A stretch of 60,000 nt of DNA from NCBI RefSeq assembly GCF_964204645.1, contig NC_134036.1, positions 10,094,704 through 10,154,703 on the forward strand, written 5' to 3'. The notes beneath the pieces were generated by a model, which saw only the letters and a list, made by a program, of their open reading frames with translations, was not told the DNA's origin and ran no database searches. This document shows positions 40,106 to 50,989 of this stretch, piece after piece. Every line of letters begins with the position of its first letter. The first letter of the stretch is position 1. A program made the position numbers and the translations under genes. The DNA comes from Tubulanus polymorphus. Its lineage: Eukaryota; Nemertea; Palaeonemertea; Tubulaniformes; Tubulanidae.

Positions 40106-43100
40106 AGAGAATAAATTGAAATTAGAATATGAAGATGATATATTAGAAAATAAATTAGAAGAATTAAAGGATGAAAAAGAAACATACAAATGTGATACAT
40201 GTAATCAATCATTCAGTGATAAAAGATATTATAAAGAACATTTAAAATCTATAAGTCATATTAGAAATAAGAATAATGATATTTTAGGTGAAGATTATTT
40301 TGATAATGATAACGATAAGAAACAGAAGACAATTAAAAGAATAAAAAATAAATTAAACAATAAAAGACCATATATGGAAGATGTAAGAAATTATATTAAT
40401 TCATTAGATAATAAAAAAGATATAGAGATAACCGAAGCATTTAAAAGTGATATTGGTCCAGCAGCTATCGAGTTTAAATTTCATAAAGGTAAAACATTAG
40501 AAGAAAATAAAAAACATTTAGAAAATATGAAAGAAATAATAAAAATAATTACAAACGTAGAATATCCTAAAATAAGTATATCTTCTAAAGTAAAGTTTAT
40601 AAAATCTGAAGATAAACCAATATATAATATAAATTCTCATTCACAACATATTATATCTAAACAACATATAGATGATAAATTAGATAAATGTTATAATGAA
40701 ATAAAAACTAAAATAGAAGAGAAATATTTTGAAGGATCTGGTTTAATATTTGATGAGATAATATTTATAACTTTACATGTTTATAACACAAAATATAATA
40801 AGTTAACTAAATCAAAACCAATTGATGAAAATAATTTATCATATTATAAAGATGATAGTATAAATGGAACAAGTTATATTAAACTACCATTTAAAACTAA
40901 TGGTGTAATAAATATACAAAATTTTGATAATAAATGTTTTCTATGGGCTATAATAAGTTGTTTACATCCAACAGAAGATATTACACATAGTTTTAGATTA
41001 ACTCATTATAAACAATTTGAAAATAATTATAAGATAGATAAGTATCCTGTTAGAATTAAAAATATTCCAAAAATAGAAAGAGATAATAATCTAAAAATAA
41101 ATGTATTTGATTTAATCAAATTACCAAATACAAAAGGAAATAATATTAAACATTATACATTAGAACCTTTATACCTATCAAAAGATTATGATTCAAATGA
41201 TGTTATAGATATACTATATTATGAGAATCATTACATGTGGATTAAACAAATAGATTTATTTTTCAAATCAGAAAATGATCACCATAAAATATATCTATGT
41301 AGAAAATGTTTACATAGATTCAGTAATGAAAGTACATTATTAAATCATAAACAACTATGTGATAATCATGATTATTGTAAATTAGTTTTACCAAATGAAA
41401 AGGATAAAATATTAGAATTCAAAAAATATGATTACAAAAATAAAGTACCATTTGTAATATATGGAGATTTTGAATCATTAAATAAAGAATTAACAGATAA
41501 AGATAGAAAAGATATATATTATAAAAGAAAGAAATTAAATTCTAATGAAAGTGATTATTCAGAAGACCCACCAAAAACAAATACAATTAAAAAGATTCAT
41601 CAATCAGCTGCAGCTTTCGGGTTATATATTAAATCTAATTATCCAGAACTAATCGAAAGTGAATATTATAATTATAGAAATGAAAATGTTATCAATCATT
41701 TTTGTGACTTATTAATTGAATATGAAATAAGATTTAGTAAATTATTGAATACAAATAAAGAAATAATTATGACAGAAGAAGATAAAGAAGAATTTGAGTT
41801 TGCAGATAAATGTTATTATTGTGAAAAGATATTTAATTATAAAGATAAAAAAGTAAGAGACCATAATCATTTGAATGGAAAGTTTAGAGGCGCTGCACAT
41901 GAGAATTGTAACTTACAAGCTAAGAAAATTAACTTTGTACCAGTTATATTTCATAATCTATCAGGATATGATGCACATTTATTCATCAAACAGTTATGTC
42001 ATAAAATAGAAGAAATCAATAATGAAATAGAAATATTAAATTCAAATAGATCAAAAGATAAAATACCAACTTATAAATTTAGAATGTTAGCTAAAACATC
42101 TGAGAATTATATATCTTTCCAATTTGGATGCTTAAGATTTATAGATTCATATAGATTTTTAAGTAGTTCATTAGATAACTTATCAAAATCATTAGTTGAT
42201 GATGAATTAAAGATATTAAAAGAATATTACCCAAATAATGATGATTTTCAATTAATGAGATATAAAGGAGCAATTCCATATTCTTTCTATAAAAATCATA
42301 ATGATTTTAAAATAACTGAATTATTAAAAGAACAATTTTATGATGAATTAAAAAATGAATATGTTAAAGATGAAGTATATAATAGAACATTGAATATTTG
42401 GAATCATTTCAAAATAGAAAATCATGGTCAATTAGTAGATTTATATTTAAAATCAGATGTATTATTATTAACCGATATATTCGAAAGGTTTAGAGATGTA
42501 AACCTAAAATATTTTAACATTGATCCTTGTCATTGTTATTCATCACCAGGATTAACATGGGATTGTGGATTAAAATTTACAGATATAAAAATGGATTTGT
42601 TAACAAATATAGATCAATTACTATTATTTGAAAAATCTATAAGAGGAGGTGTTTCAGGTGTATTGGGTGATAGATATTTTAATGTAAATGATAATCCTGG
42701 ATATGAATTATTATACATAGATGCAAATAATCTTTATGGTTGGGCAATGATGGAACCACAACCTTATGGGATGTTTGAAATAACTGAAGTTTTACAAATT
42801 GATAAATTTGATTGGAAGAAAAGAATCCTAGATATTGCAGATGATTCAGATACTGGTTACTTCTTTGTTGTAGATTTAGAATACCCTGAAAATATAAAAT
42901 TCAAATCTAGAAATCTAGCATATTGTCCCGAACATAAAACTGTTAAACATGAAGAATTATCAAATTATCAAAAAAGAATTAAACCCGATAATCATATTCA
43001 TACAGAAAAGTTAATGGTAACTCAAGAAGATAAATATAATTATGTAGTACATTATAGAATGTTAAAATTCTATTTGAATCAAGGAATGATATTAAAAAAA

Positions 43101-44045
43101 GTACATAGATATATTTCATTTAATCAATCTAAGTGGTTAGAAAAATATATAGATTTTAATACTACACAGAGAACTGAAGCTAAAACTGATTTTGAGAAGG
43201 ATTTTTTTAAGTTAATGAACAATGCGTTCTATGGAAAAACATGTGAAAACATAAGAAATAGAAGTGATATTGAGTTAGTTAGTAATGGTAAAAGGATAAG
43301 GCATTTACAATCGTATCCGAAATTCATAGGTAATAGAATATTCGATGAAAATTTAGCTGCAGTTAAGATGAGGAGAACTTCTATGAAGTTCAATAAACCA
43401 ATCTATGTTGGTGCATCAGTTCTAGAAATTTCAAAATTATTAATGTATCAATTTTACTATAACATATTACAACCCCATTTTGGAGAAAAAAATATAGAAA
43501 TATTATATCTAGATACTGACAGTTATATATTAAAGATAAAAAGTGATAATATAAATGATGATTTAAAAATATTAAATCATCATTTTGATTTCAGCAATTA
43601 TCCCAAAGATCATGAACTATTTAGCAATGATAATAAAAAAGTTCCTGGGAAGTTTAAGGATGAATTAGGTGGTGAAGAAATGATAGAGTTCATAGGTATT
43701 AGATCTAAAATGTATTCATATAAAACTAAAGAACATGAAGCTAAAAAGTTAAAAGGAATTACTAAAAGTGTAGTAGAAAAGAATATTCATTTCAAAGATT
43801 ACATCAATTGTATATTTAATGAAGAAGTTAGAAAACATAAGATGAAATGTTTAAGATCTGAAGATCATGAAATGTATATTGAAGAGATAGAGAAGATAAG
43901 TCTAAACCCATTTGATGATAAAAGATATATTTTAGATGATGGAATCCACACAGTCGCCTATGGTTGCAATTTAGATGAATATATAAAATTCAAAAGAGAA
44001 GAAACAAAAGAAAATGAAATTATGAAAAGGATTCTAACGTGTTAA
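40017..44045 (+). CDS. Protein-primed family B DNA polymerase (B)
   Basis: This 1,342-aa intact ORF is the main replication enzyme. N-terminal C2H2-like fingers lie at about residues 8-29 and 58-81. A Cys307 (NKCFLWAI) and His405 (NHYMWIK) pair lies in a region resembling papain-type proteases found in some Polinton polymerases, and another finger follows at about 430. The exonuclease motif YGDFES has Asp484 and Glu486. An HNH-like finger (CYYC..DHNHLNGKFRGAAHENCN, about 600-636), the exonuclease II HNLSGYDAHLF, motif A (Asp902, DANNLYGWAM), motif B (NNAFYGKT) and motif C (Asp1166-Thr-Asp1168) complete it. The length fits the family. Codon use is strongly AT-biased. It starts inside the left TIR, with the ATG in TTAAAATGG. 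Confidence 0.96.
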   Translation: MEANKYYCPTCNIDIDKSQKARHNKTRTHLENKLKLEYEDDILENKLEELKDEKETYKCDTCNQSFSDKRYYKEHLKSISHIRNKNNDILGEDYFDNDNDKKQKTIKRIKNKLNNKRPYMEDVRNYINSLDNKKDIEITEAFKSDIGPAAIEFKFHKGKTLEENKKHLENMKEIIKIITNVEYPKISISSKVKFIKSEDKPIYNINSHSQHIISKQHIDDKLDKCYNEIKTKIEEKYFEGSGLIFDEIIFITLHVYNTKYNKLTKSKPIDENNLSYYKDDSINGTSYIKLPFKTNGVINIQNFDNKCFLWAIISCLHPTEDITHSFRLTHYKQFENNYKIDKYPVRIKNIPKIERDNNLKINVFDLIKLPNTKGNNIKHYTLEPLYLSKDYDSNDVIDILYYENHYMWIKQIDLFFKSENDHHKIYLCRKCLHRFSNESTLLNHKQLCDNHDYCKLVLPNEKDKILEFKKYDYKNKVPFVIYGDFESLNKELTDKDRKDIYYKRKKLNSNESDYSEDPPKTNTIKKIHQSAAAFGLYIKSNYPELIESEYYNYRNENVINHFCDLLIEYEIRFSKLLNTNKEIIMTEEDKEEFEFADKCYYCEKIFNYKDKKVRDHNHLNGKFRGAAHENCNLQAKKINFVPVIFHNLSGYDAHLFIKQLCHKIEEINNEIEILNSNRSKDKIPTYKFRMLAKTSENYISFQFGCLRFIDSYRFLSSSLDNLSKSLVDDELKILKEYYPNNDDFQLMRYKGAIPYSFYKNHNDFKITELLKEQFYDELKNEYVKDEVYNRTLNIWNHFKIENHGQLVDLYLKSDVLLLTDIFERFRDVNLKYFNIDPCHCYSSPGLTWDCGLKFTDIKMDLLTNIDQLLLFEKSIRGGVSGVLGDRYFNVNDNPGYELLYIDANNLYGWAMMEPQPYGMFEITEVLQIDKFDWKKRILDIADDSDTGYFFVVDLEYPENIKFKSRNLAYCPEHKTVKHEELSNYQKRIKPDNHIHTEKLMVTQEDKYNYVVHYRMLKFYLNQGMILKKVHRYISFNQSKWLEKYIDFNTTQRTEAKTDFEKDFFKLMNNAFYGKTCENIRNRSDIELVSNGKRIRHLQSYPKFIGNRIFDENLAAVKMRRTSMKFNKPIYVGASVLEISKLLMYQFYYNILQPHFGEKNIEILYLDTDSYILKIKSDNINDDLKILNHHFDFSNYPKDHELFSNDNKKVPGKFKDELGGEEMIEFIGIRSKMYSYKTKEHEAKKLKGITKSVVEKNIHFKDYINCIFNEEVRKHKMKCLRSEDHEMYIEEIEKISLNPFDDKRYILDDGIHTVAYGCNLDEYIKFKREETKENEIMKRILTC

Positions 44046-44073
44046 TAAATTTCAATAAAAATTTGTATAATAA

Positions 44074-44415
44074 ATGGAGAGTAAACAAGTACACAGTGAA
44101 TTCTTAGATAGAATTAAAGATACCACAAATGTAAAATCTGTAGATTATAAATTCAAAAAGTTAACAGAATTAACAATTCACAAGAAATATCTAATTACTA
44201 ACATTGAAACAATTACTAATAAATATGGAGATAAATTAGTTATACACTTAGAATATGAAGGATTAAAAGGAAATACATATAAATTCAGAACTTATTTACC
44301 AGATAGATTTCATAGATTATCAAGTGAAGATCTAGAAGAATTATGTTCTGGAGATTTCTATTTCGTATACAAAGGTAAGAATGAAAAAGGGCACCATGAA
44401 ATAGATTTCGAATGA
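44074..44415 (+). CDS. Small OB-like protein next to polB (B)
   Basis: 113 aa, close to 117 aa in A. It has alternating β-strand-like segments (KKYLITNIETITNKYGDKLVIHLEYE, TYKFRTYLPDRFHRL) and an FYFVYKGK end. Position directly after polB in both copies and the strand pattern suggest single-strand DNA binding during protein-primed replication. That is inference; there is no catalytic motif. Start context is ATAATAAATGG. Confidence 0.6.
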   Translation: MESKQVHSEFLDRIKDTTNVKSVDYKFKKLTELTIHKKYLITNIETITNKYGDKLVIHLEYEGLKGNTYKFRTYLPDRFHRLSSEDLEELCSGDFYFVYKGKNEKGHHEIDFE

Positions 44416-44430
44416 AAATATGTAAAATAA

Positions 44431-45189
44431 ATGGTAGAATTAAAAGAATACAGAATATTTGTTGATTCTAGAAAACTTACAAATTATAAATCACATAATT
44501 TATTAGTACAATTAGATAGAGAATTCAAGAATTGTGTAGATTTAAAATTAGTAAATATAAGTTTATGTAATTCTTTTTACAATATATCAAATAAAACTAT
44601 TGAACATAATACTTTTTTAATTCATATTAGAAATATAAATAAATGGTTTCATCTATTTCTAAGACCAGGATTATATAATTTAGAAACATTATCTCAAGAA
44701 ATTAATCGTAGAGCACGGTTGAAAATTAGAAAAGATGATAAATTTTTAATAAGATTTATAAAAAGTGATAGCTCAAATAGAATTAAAATAAAGGTATTTG
44801 ATGAAAGTCAACATGCATTTATGGTAAAAAAACCTATAGCTAAATTGCTAGGAATTGAACCAGATGTTGTTACAGTAAACGTAGAAGGTATTTCAAATAT
44901 AATACCTTTTACACATTTTTATATTTATTGCAATTTAATTGACCCAACAAAAACATTTGAAGCAACTAAAGATACAACATGTAATTCTAGTATATTAAAT
45001 ATTTTACCATTAAAAAATTTTAAAGAATTTGGAACGCAAATAAATTATAATTTAACAGAATGTGATTTCAAACCATGCATTCCTAGTTTTAATAATTTTA
45101 GATTAGAAATTAGAAATCATAATGGATACTTAATTGATTTAAATAATTTCCCTGTAATTTATGAATTATTTATAAGATGTAAAGAGTAA
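44431..45189 (+). CDS. Penton (minor capsid) protein (B)
   Basis: 252-aa intact penton-type single jelly-roll protein. The N-terminal VDSRKLTNYKSHNLLVQLDREF and NISLCNSFYNI strands and the C-terminal HFYIYCNLIDP, ILNILPLK and FRLEIRNHNGYLIDL strands parallel those of the P1 penton. It is predicted to form capsid vertices. It ends 17 bp before the next gene; in A this gap is where the inverted block begins. Confidence 0.78.
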   Translation: MVELKEYRIFVDSRKLTNYKSHNLLVQLDREFKNCVDLKLVNISLCNSFYNISNKTIEHNTFLIHIRNINKWFHLFLRPGLYNLETLSQEINRRARLKIRKDDKFLIRFIKSDSSNRIKIKVFDESQHAFMVKKPIAKLLGIEPDVVTVNVEGISNIIPFTHFYIYCNLIDPTKTFEATKDTTCNSSILNILPLKNFKEFGTQINYNLTECDFKPCIPSFNNFRLEIRNHNGYLIDLNNFPVIYELFIRCKE

Positions 45190-45206
45190 TTTTTTTCACT
45201 ATATAA

Positions 45207-45548
45207 ATGAATATAACTGTTGGACCGAGTATATGTTTTGGGTTTGATTTTAAACATGGTAAAGAAATGAGAATTAAACTAAATGATGTAATTACTGATA
45301 TAAAAAGTAAATCATTTAACAATGCATCAATGATTGATAAAGAAAAGTATAATATAGAAAAAGTAATTGATTTAATTAAATCACCTTTAGAATATTATGA
45401 ATTAAATGAAGATGGAATTATTGAAGATATTAAAAACATATTATCCAAAATATATGATAATCATAAAACTAGTAATGAAATAAATGTTGAATTAATCATA
45501 AATAAGTTAACTAAATATTTTGAAGATAGTAATTTTTTTGATAAATAA
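45207..45548 (+). CDS. 113-aa protein, function unknown (B)
   Basis: Begins MNITVGPSICFGFDFK as in A. The centre is a charged, Asn/Ile-rich helix set; the tail NKLTKYFEDSNFFDK matches A. No Cys motif or membrane helix. It abuts the next gene, stop to ATG (TAAATAAATGAGTG). Confidence 0.55.
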   Translation: MNITVGPSICFGFDFKHGKEMRIKLNDVITDIKSKSFNNASMIDKEKYNIEKVIDLIKSPLEYYELNEDGIIEDIKNILSKIYDNHKTSNEINVELIINKLTKYFEDSNFFDK

Positions 45549-45770
45549 ATGAGTGATAATAAGTGGATAATAACTGGATTATATAATGGCGCATTACTAT
45601 CAGTTGGAACGGTTGGTTATTCAATGGTATTAAAAAAAGTATTCAAAATGGGAAGTGTTAATGTTGATAGATTTGATATAAATGATATTTTGAAATTAAC
45701 GTTAGCAGTTACTTTATCTAATTTAACAATTGATTATTTGGAAAAACAAAAATATATTCCTCCCATATAA
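45549..45770 (+). CDS. 73-aa membrane protein (B)
   Basis: Two hydrophobic stretches around GLYNGALLSVGTVGYSMVL and LKLTLAVTLSNLTIDYL. Almost identical to A. Probably membrane-embedded; function unknown. Confidence 0.6.
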   Translation: MSDNKWIITGLYNGALLSVGTVGYSMVLKKVFKMGSVNVDRFDINDILKLTLAVTLSNLTIDYLEKQKYIPPI

Positions 45771-45794
45771 ATGCATAATTTTTTTGCTAAATAA

Positions 45795-46212
45795 ATGGCT
45801 TCTGCAATTATAACTATTATAGGATCGGCAATTGTTAACGCTTTAGCATTCACTGGTGGTGGTTATTTATTTAAACATATTGATAAAAATAGTTCATTAG
45901 GAGAACAAAGAAGACATAACGTTAGAGAAATACAATAAAGCTGCAGAAGAATATAGAGAAAAGAGACAAAACTATATGGATTACATCAATAAAGAATTAT
46001 ATGATCAGAAGATTTCACATAGAGATTTTCAATCAGTTGATGATGCAATGAGTTTATATAACACAGTAACAAATAAAGAAAAATTACATCTATACAAACC
46101 CAAATTATCAGATTATTATACCCCAAGTAAAGAACAACAGAAATATGAAATAATATGGATTTTAGGTGGAACTGTTATTGTTATATTTGTTGCTTATAAG
46201 TTTACTAATTAA
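45795..46212 (+). pseudogene. 140-aa-family membrane protein, frameshifted (B)
   Basis: The ATG at 45,795 gives the same N-terminus as A (19,489-19,911). A 5-nt loss near 45,920, after the RRH codons, shifts frame; the distal part continues in another frame from about 45,930 to 46,212 and retains the LYDQK, DDAMSLYNT and C-terminal membrane helix segments. A's copy is intact. Confidence 0.88.
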
Positions 46213-46237
46213 TTATTTATTATTTTTTGTTAAATAA

Positions 46238-46672
46238 ATGGAAGATAAAGTTGATAATATTGATATTATTCCTCATGATATAAATAAAACTAAATTAAAA
46301 ACATATTTAGAAAAACAAATATTAGAATTTGAAAGTGACTTAAAGATAAAAAAGAAAAAATATTTAAAAAGTAAAATTATATATTATTTGATTATAAGTG
46401 GTTCGGTTACAATTAGTTCTGTAATAACATTTCTAGCAATATTCAGCCCATTAACACCTTTAGCTATATCAATTGGTGTATTAGGATTAAGTTCAAGTGT
46501 TTTAACCGGTATAAGTTCAAAATTAAATATAAAAAGTAATAAAGAAAAAATCAAAACTAATATAAAAGAAATTAATAAATTAAAGAATACACTAGATTAT
46601 ATAATAAGTTTAAATGGTCATAAAACAGTTGAAGAACAAGATAAATTATTAAAAGAATTAATAAATTATTAA
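46238..46672 (+). CDS. Two-helix membrane protein with coiled coils (B)
   Basis: 144 aa, two transmembrane segments near residues 47-70 and 72-95 between charged helices. Intact and highly similar to A. It is preceded by the TTTTTTG..TAAATAAATGG motif. Function unknown. Confidence 0.65.
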   Translation: MEDKVDNIDIIPHDINKTKLKTYLEKQILEFESDLKIKKKKYLKSKIIYYLIISGSVTISSVITFLAIFSPLTPLAISIGVLGLSSSVLTGISSKLNIKSNKEKIKTNIKEINKLKNTLDYIISLNGHKTVEEQDKLLKELINY

Positions 46673-46688
46673 TTTTTTAATTATATAA

Positions 46689-48077
46689 ATGGTAGATAGT
46701 TTTCCAAAAGCTTTCCGATATAATAAATCAATTAAATATAATATTCCAGCAATAGATTTTAATAAAGATATTACATATAGAAATGAAGTTTTAGATTCAT
46801 TAACTAATTTAGAAATTTATGTTACTGAAACTAATAATTTTAATGCAAAGATGGAAAATATATTTCATGTATATTTAATTAATTTTAAAAAATTGAAAGA
46901 TGAAAAACAATGGTTATTAAAATCTAATATGAAGTATTGGCAGAATCAATTAAATTTTGCTGTTTATTGTGCAACAACAGGATGTGGAATTAGTTGGAAT
47001 GATCATTTGAATAATTCTAAATATAAATTAATTCAAAGTTTATTTAGATTTCATACATACTTTCAAATCAGAATAATATTAAATGAATTAGAGTGCGCTT
47101 TACCAGGATCTAGATATTTTAAAGAATTAGATAATAATATTAATTTATCTAAGTTTTATAAGATTTGCAATGAATTTAATATAGATATAAATAATTCTGA
47201 TTTTAGAACAAAAATTGGAACAATAAGATCACTTCCTTGCCCTAAAAAGATTGCAGAATATTGTGCACTTCCCATACCATCTAATAGTTTTTATAATATC
47301 TATAATAAAAAATTAGGTTATGGTAAAATAGAAACAAATGATTTAGAAACATTAAATTTCAATAAAACACCGAAATTTTATGATAATTTAAAACAAGAAA
47401 ACAATAATGGTTGGGTTTATTTTATTTTAGAAAATAGTGAAGGTTTTACAAAATCAGGTATAGAAAGAATAAATCAATCTATTAGAACTTATTTGATTTG
47501 TATTCTAGGATCACAAGTTGAAACAAGATCACCGATAATTGGAAATTTGAATACATCATTTGATACACAAAAACAATTTAAAGTTTTATTTGAAGATTCC
47601 ATACATAATGATAAAAATAGATCGATTCCAGAAAACATTATAAGATATCAAAATTATTTAGATAAATCTCATGTAAGACTAAATTATTGTATAGGCCCTA
47701 ATCTATTAATTATTTCTAATGATTTAGTATTAAAGATGGGAAACATAATTGGTTATAATAATCTAATTAAAACTGCAACAATAAATAATTCATTTGGATT
47801 GAATGATATAAATAAAAAGATTATTACTGCTCCAAAATTAATGGAAGGTGAAAAAAATAAAAAACATATTCAATCAACTGAAACTAAAACTAAAAATATT
47901 AAATTGGATAATGATTCTAAAATAAAAGATTACAGTACATCAGAAAATAATAGAACTGATAAAATTCAACATGATATAATTAAACTAAATGATGATAATA
48001 AATCCCATGAAAATACTAAATTAGCTATAACTTGTATAGGAATTGTAATCGGAGGAATATTATATTTTAAATTTTAA
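46689..48077 (+). CDS. 462-aa tail-anchored structural-type protein (B)
   Basis: Intact ORF whose middle part has a conserved NFAVYCATTGCGISWNDHLN segment. A second domain with VYFILENSEGFTKSGIERINQSIRTYLICILGSQVETRSP follows, then GNIIGYNNLIKTATINNSFGLND. A polar, Lys/Asp/Asn-rich linker (about 385-440) leads to a C-terminal membrane helix (LAITCIGIVIGGILYF). Related large proteins with one anchor occur in other Polintons, but I do not know their role. In A the gene is split. Confidence 0.65.
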   Translation: MVDSFPKAFRYNKSIKYNIPAIDFNKDITYRNEVLDSLTNLEIYVTETNNFNAKMENIFHVYLINFKKLKDEKQWLLKSNMKYWQNQLNFAVYCATTGCGISWNDHLNNSKYKLIQSLFRFHTYFQIRIILNELECALPGSRYFKELDNNINLSKFYKICNEFNIDINNSDFRTKIGTIRSLPCPKKIAEYCALPIPSNSFYNIYNKKLGYGKIETNDLETLNFNKTPKFYDNLKQENNNGWVYFILENSEGFTKSGIERINQSIRTYLICILGSQVETRSPIIGNLNTSFDTQKQFKVLFEDSIHNDKNRSIPENIIRYQNYLDKSHVRLNYCIGPNLLIISNDLVLKMGNIIGYNNLIKTATINNSFGLNDINKKIITAPKLMEGEKNKKHIQSTETKTKNIKLDNDSKIKDYSTSENNRTDKIQHDIIKLNDDNKSHENTKLAITCIGIVIGGILYFKF

Positions 48078-48093
48078 TTTTTTTATTATGTAA

Positions 48094-49655
48094 ATGGATG
48101 TAGAAGGTGGAGAAGATTATGAAATGGGAGAAATGGGAAATAATAATGAAGGATATATTGATGATGAACCACAACCAGATTTTAATGAAACTAATATTGA
48201 TAATGATGATGAATCAGCATATAATTCTAATTTAGCAGATAGTGGTTCTAAAGTCCCATCAACAGATGAATTTGATAGAAGAACTAGATCGAGAATAAAT
48301 CCTGAAAATGAAAATCAAGGTTTATAAAGACAAAATTTAGAAAATATTGAATATATTTATAAGTTTCAAGATGTATTTAAAAAATCTGGATATAATATAA
48401 ATTACAGAGGCGCCAGACTTTTAGTAAAAGATTTAAAATATTTAGATGGTGAATATTATTATAAATTGAAAGATGATTATTATATTAACATCTCTTATAA
48501 AACTCAAAATATAATATTAGCAGAATCAACTTTGCTTAAGTTAGAACCAGATAGAATTAAGAGAATAAGTAATAGAAATGAAATAACTGATGTTACACAA
48601 GAAGAAAGAGATAATAATAGAAAAGAATTTAAACAAAGAATTAATGAATTATTTGAAATAATCGATAATAATCCAGAAACGGAAATGGAAGAGAATAGAG
48701 ATAAATTAAGATCTTCAACACCCGAAACATCGAGAAGAGACACTCAACAAATTGATAATGATTCAAGTCAATTACAATTAGTATTAGAAAAACAAATTGA
48801 TAGATTAAGAGATTCATTTGACGAAGAGATGAATAGTGCTGGAATAAATCGAATACAATCTTTACTAGAAAAAGGATTACTTGATTTATCAGCTGATGAA
48901 TTAGAATCATTTCCTGAACAAGCACGTACAGAAATTAAAGGTATGCAAGAATCAGCTGATAAAATTGCACATGATAAAAGTAAAAGAGATATTAAAATTA
49001 GATTTTTAGAAAAAGATAGAACTGATAAAAATAAAGAAATAGAACAATTAAAATTAGATAGAGATAATAAAGTTATTGAAGAAATTGAATTTAAAAAAAG
49101 AAATGCATATTTAGAAAAAGAAATTGATGATTTAGAATATAACATAGAATTACAAAAAGAAGAAATTAAATTATTGTTAAAATCATATGATTATAATATA
49201 AATAGATTAAAAGTTATTTTTAAAGATTTGTTGATTAAACCAAATTCTGAAATATCATTAAAAGATAGAATAAAGTTATTATTTAAATTAGAAGGAATAA
49301 CAATTCTTTCAATTCTAACAGCTGTAACTATGTTATTTACAACAATAGGTTTAGCTATATCAAATGCTTTAAAATCTACTCCTACTCCCAATAAACCAGA
49401 TAAACCTCCAGGTAATAATTCTATACAAGATAAAGTTAAAGATGGTTTGAGAAATTAGCAAAATATTTATGGGAACTATCTAAAAAATCTGCTGCAGCTT
49501 TACCAGGAATTATTGCATCAATTGTTGGTTTCATATTGAAATCTGCAGGAAACATTATTAACTTTGCTGCTGAACATATTATTTTATTTTTAATCACAGT
49601 TGTAAGTGCTATTATTTTTGGTTTAGTAAATATGATATCAAAAAATATCAAGTAA
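48094..49655 (+). pseudogene. Acidic coiled-coil membrane protein, broken (B)
   Basis: The frame of the ATG at 48,094 (acidic MDVEGGEDYEMGE..) is interrupted by an in-frame TAA at 48,325, then continues in the same frame from 48,328. A one-base loss near 49,447 shifts frame again; the last hydrophobic segment ends at 49,655. Visible parts are a long charged coiled coil (about 48,770-49,200), a hydrophobic hairpin at about 49,290-49,370, a Pro-rich linker, and a C-terminal hydrophobic region rich in Ala and Ile. Both A and B are broken, by different lesions. Confidence 0.85.
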
Positions 49656-49709
49656 ACCATGATATCAAAAAATATCAAAAAATAAATAATTAATTTTTTT
49701 GTTAAATAA

Positions 49710-50957
49710 ATGAGTGGGAGTTATATCAGTCCTTCTAAGATTTCTAGAATATCTAATGCTATTAAAGCAGAAAGATCACATCATATAATTACTCATAACC
49801 CTTCAAATATTAATCCCGATGAAACTTTATATGTTAGAATTCCGAGATTAACACAAAATACTTTTTATGTTCCAAATAGTATTTATTTATCAGCTGATAT
49901 AAAAGTAATCGGTAATAATAATAATTATGTTGTTGATAATGTTGGAAGATATTTGAGTAAAAAGTTAACAATAAAGATTGGTCCGGAAACAGTTTTCTCA
50001 TTAGATGATTATAATTTATTTTCACATTATAAAGATTTATGGTTAACTAAAGAAAACAGAAATAATATGATATTTCAAGGCATCCAATCAGAAAACCAAA
50101 ATAAATTAAGATCAGAAGCTAATAGCGCAATATTAACAAATGATGTAGATAAATTGATAAAAAGTATATATGGAAACAAATATAAAATTCCATTAGACTT
50201 TGAATTGATAAATAATAATGCACCTTTATATAAATACGCAATTCAAGAAGATGTTATATTTGAGATAACATTTGCTCCTGTAAATGAAATTGTAATATCT
50301 AGTGTTAATAAAGATATGAGTTATAAATTATCGAATATATGTTTAGAATATGATACAGTAACTGATGAAAATATTGCTAGAACAATTCAAACTCAATACA
50401 ACCAAGGGTTTTCATTATTATATGATTATATTGATAAATTTAAAACTGTAACTATTAATGCAAATGATGAAATAATAAATGAGAATATTAACTTCCCAAG
50501 AAGATCTATTAAAGGTATATTAATATTTTTTACTATTGGAACATATACTAATGGCGCAATAAATGTTGACAATTATTATAATCCTGAAATAACAAAAGTA
50601 GAAATAACTATCGAAGGTATAGCGAATAAAATATTTTGTCAAGGAATGAGAATGATAGATCAATGGGTAGAAATTAAAAAACATTTTATGAATGAAAAAG
50701 TAAAATCATTTGAAAATTGTAACATTAATCAAATTGATTATTATACTGGTAATAAATATGCATTATGGTTAGATTTTAGAACAACTGAAGATAACTTATT
50801 ACATGGTTCTGGAAAAAAACTACAAAACACTAAAGATGGAATACAATTATTCATGACAAAGAAAAAGGGAATCAAAAATTTTAAAATGCATATTTATATT
50901 ATATCTGACGCGCAATTAAATATTGTAAATTCACAATTAGATAGTGTTATGTATTAA
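49710..50957 (+). CDS. Major capsid protein, double jelly-roll (B)
   Basis: 415-aa intact ORF. Capsid-like features are the early YVRIPRLTQNTFYVPNSIYLSADIKVI strand pair, KKLTIKIGPETVFSLDDYNLFSHYKDLW, an internal jelly-roll 2 from about residue 180 and the C-terminal FKMHIYIISDAQLNIV. It lies between the coiled-coil and zinc-finger genes as in A. Distant from the P1 MCP but compatible in size. The start follows the TTTTTTTGTTAAATAAATG motif. Confidence 0.85.
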   Translation: MSGSYISPSKISRISNAIKAERSHHIITHNPSNINPDETLYVRIPRLTQNTFYVPNSIYLSADIKVIGNNNNYVVDNVGRYLSKKLTIKIGPETVFSLDDYNLFSHYKDLWLTKENRNNMIFQGIQSENQNKLRSEANSAILTNDVDKLIKSIYGNKYKIPLDFELINNNAPLYKYAIQEDVIFEITFAPVNEIVISSVNKDMSYKLSNICLEYDTVTDENIARTIQTQYNQGFSLLYDYIDKFKTVTINANDEIINENINFPRRSIKGILIFFTIGTYTNGAINVDNYYNPEITKVEITIEGIANKIFCQGMRMIDQWVEIKKHFMNEKVKSFENCNINQIDYYTGNKYALWLDFRTTEDNLLHGSGKKLQNTKDGIQLFMTKKKGIKNFKMHIYIISDAQLNIVNSQLDSVMY

Positions 50958-50989
50958 AATTTTAACTTTAATAAAAATATATATAATAA

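Noticed and set aside
48504-49145. Several - strand Leu/Ser-rich ORFs inside the coiled-coil gene
   Set aside because: Antisense shadows of Lys/Glu-rich coiled-coil coding sequence.
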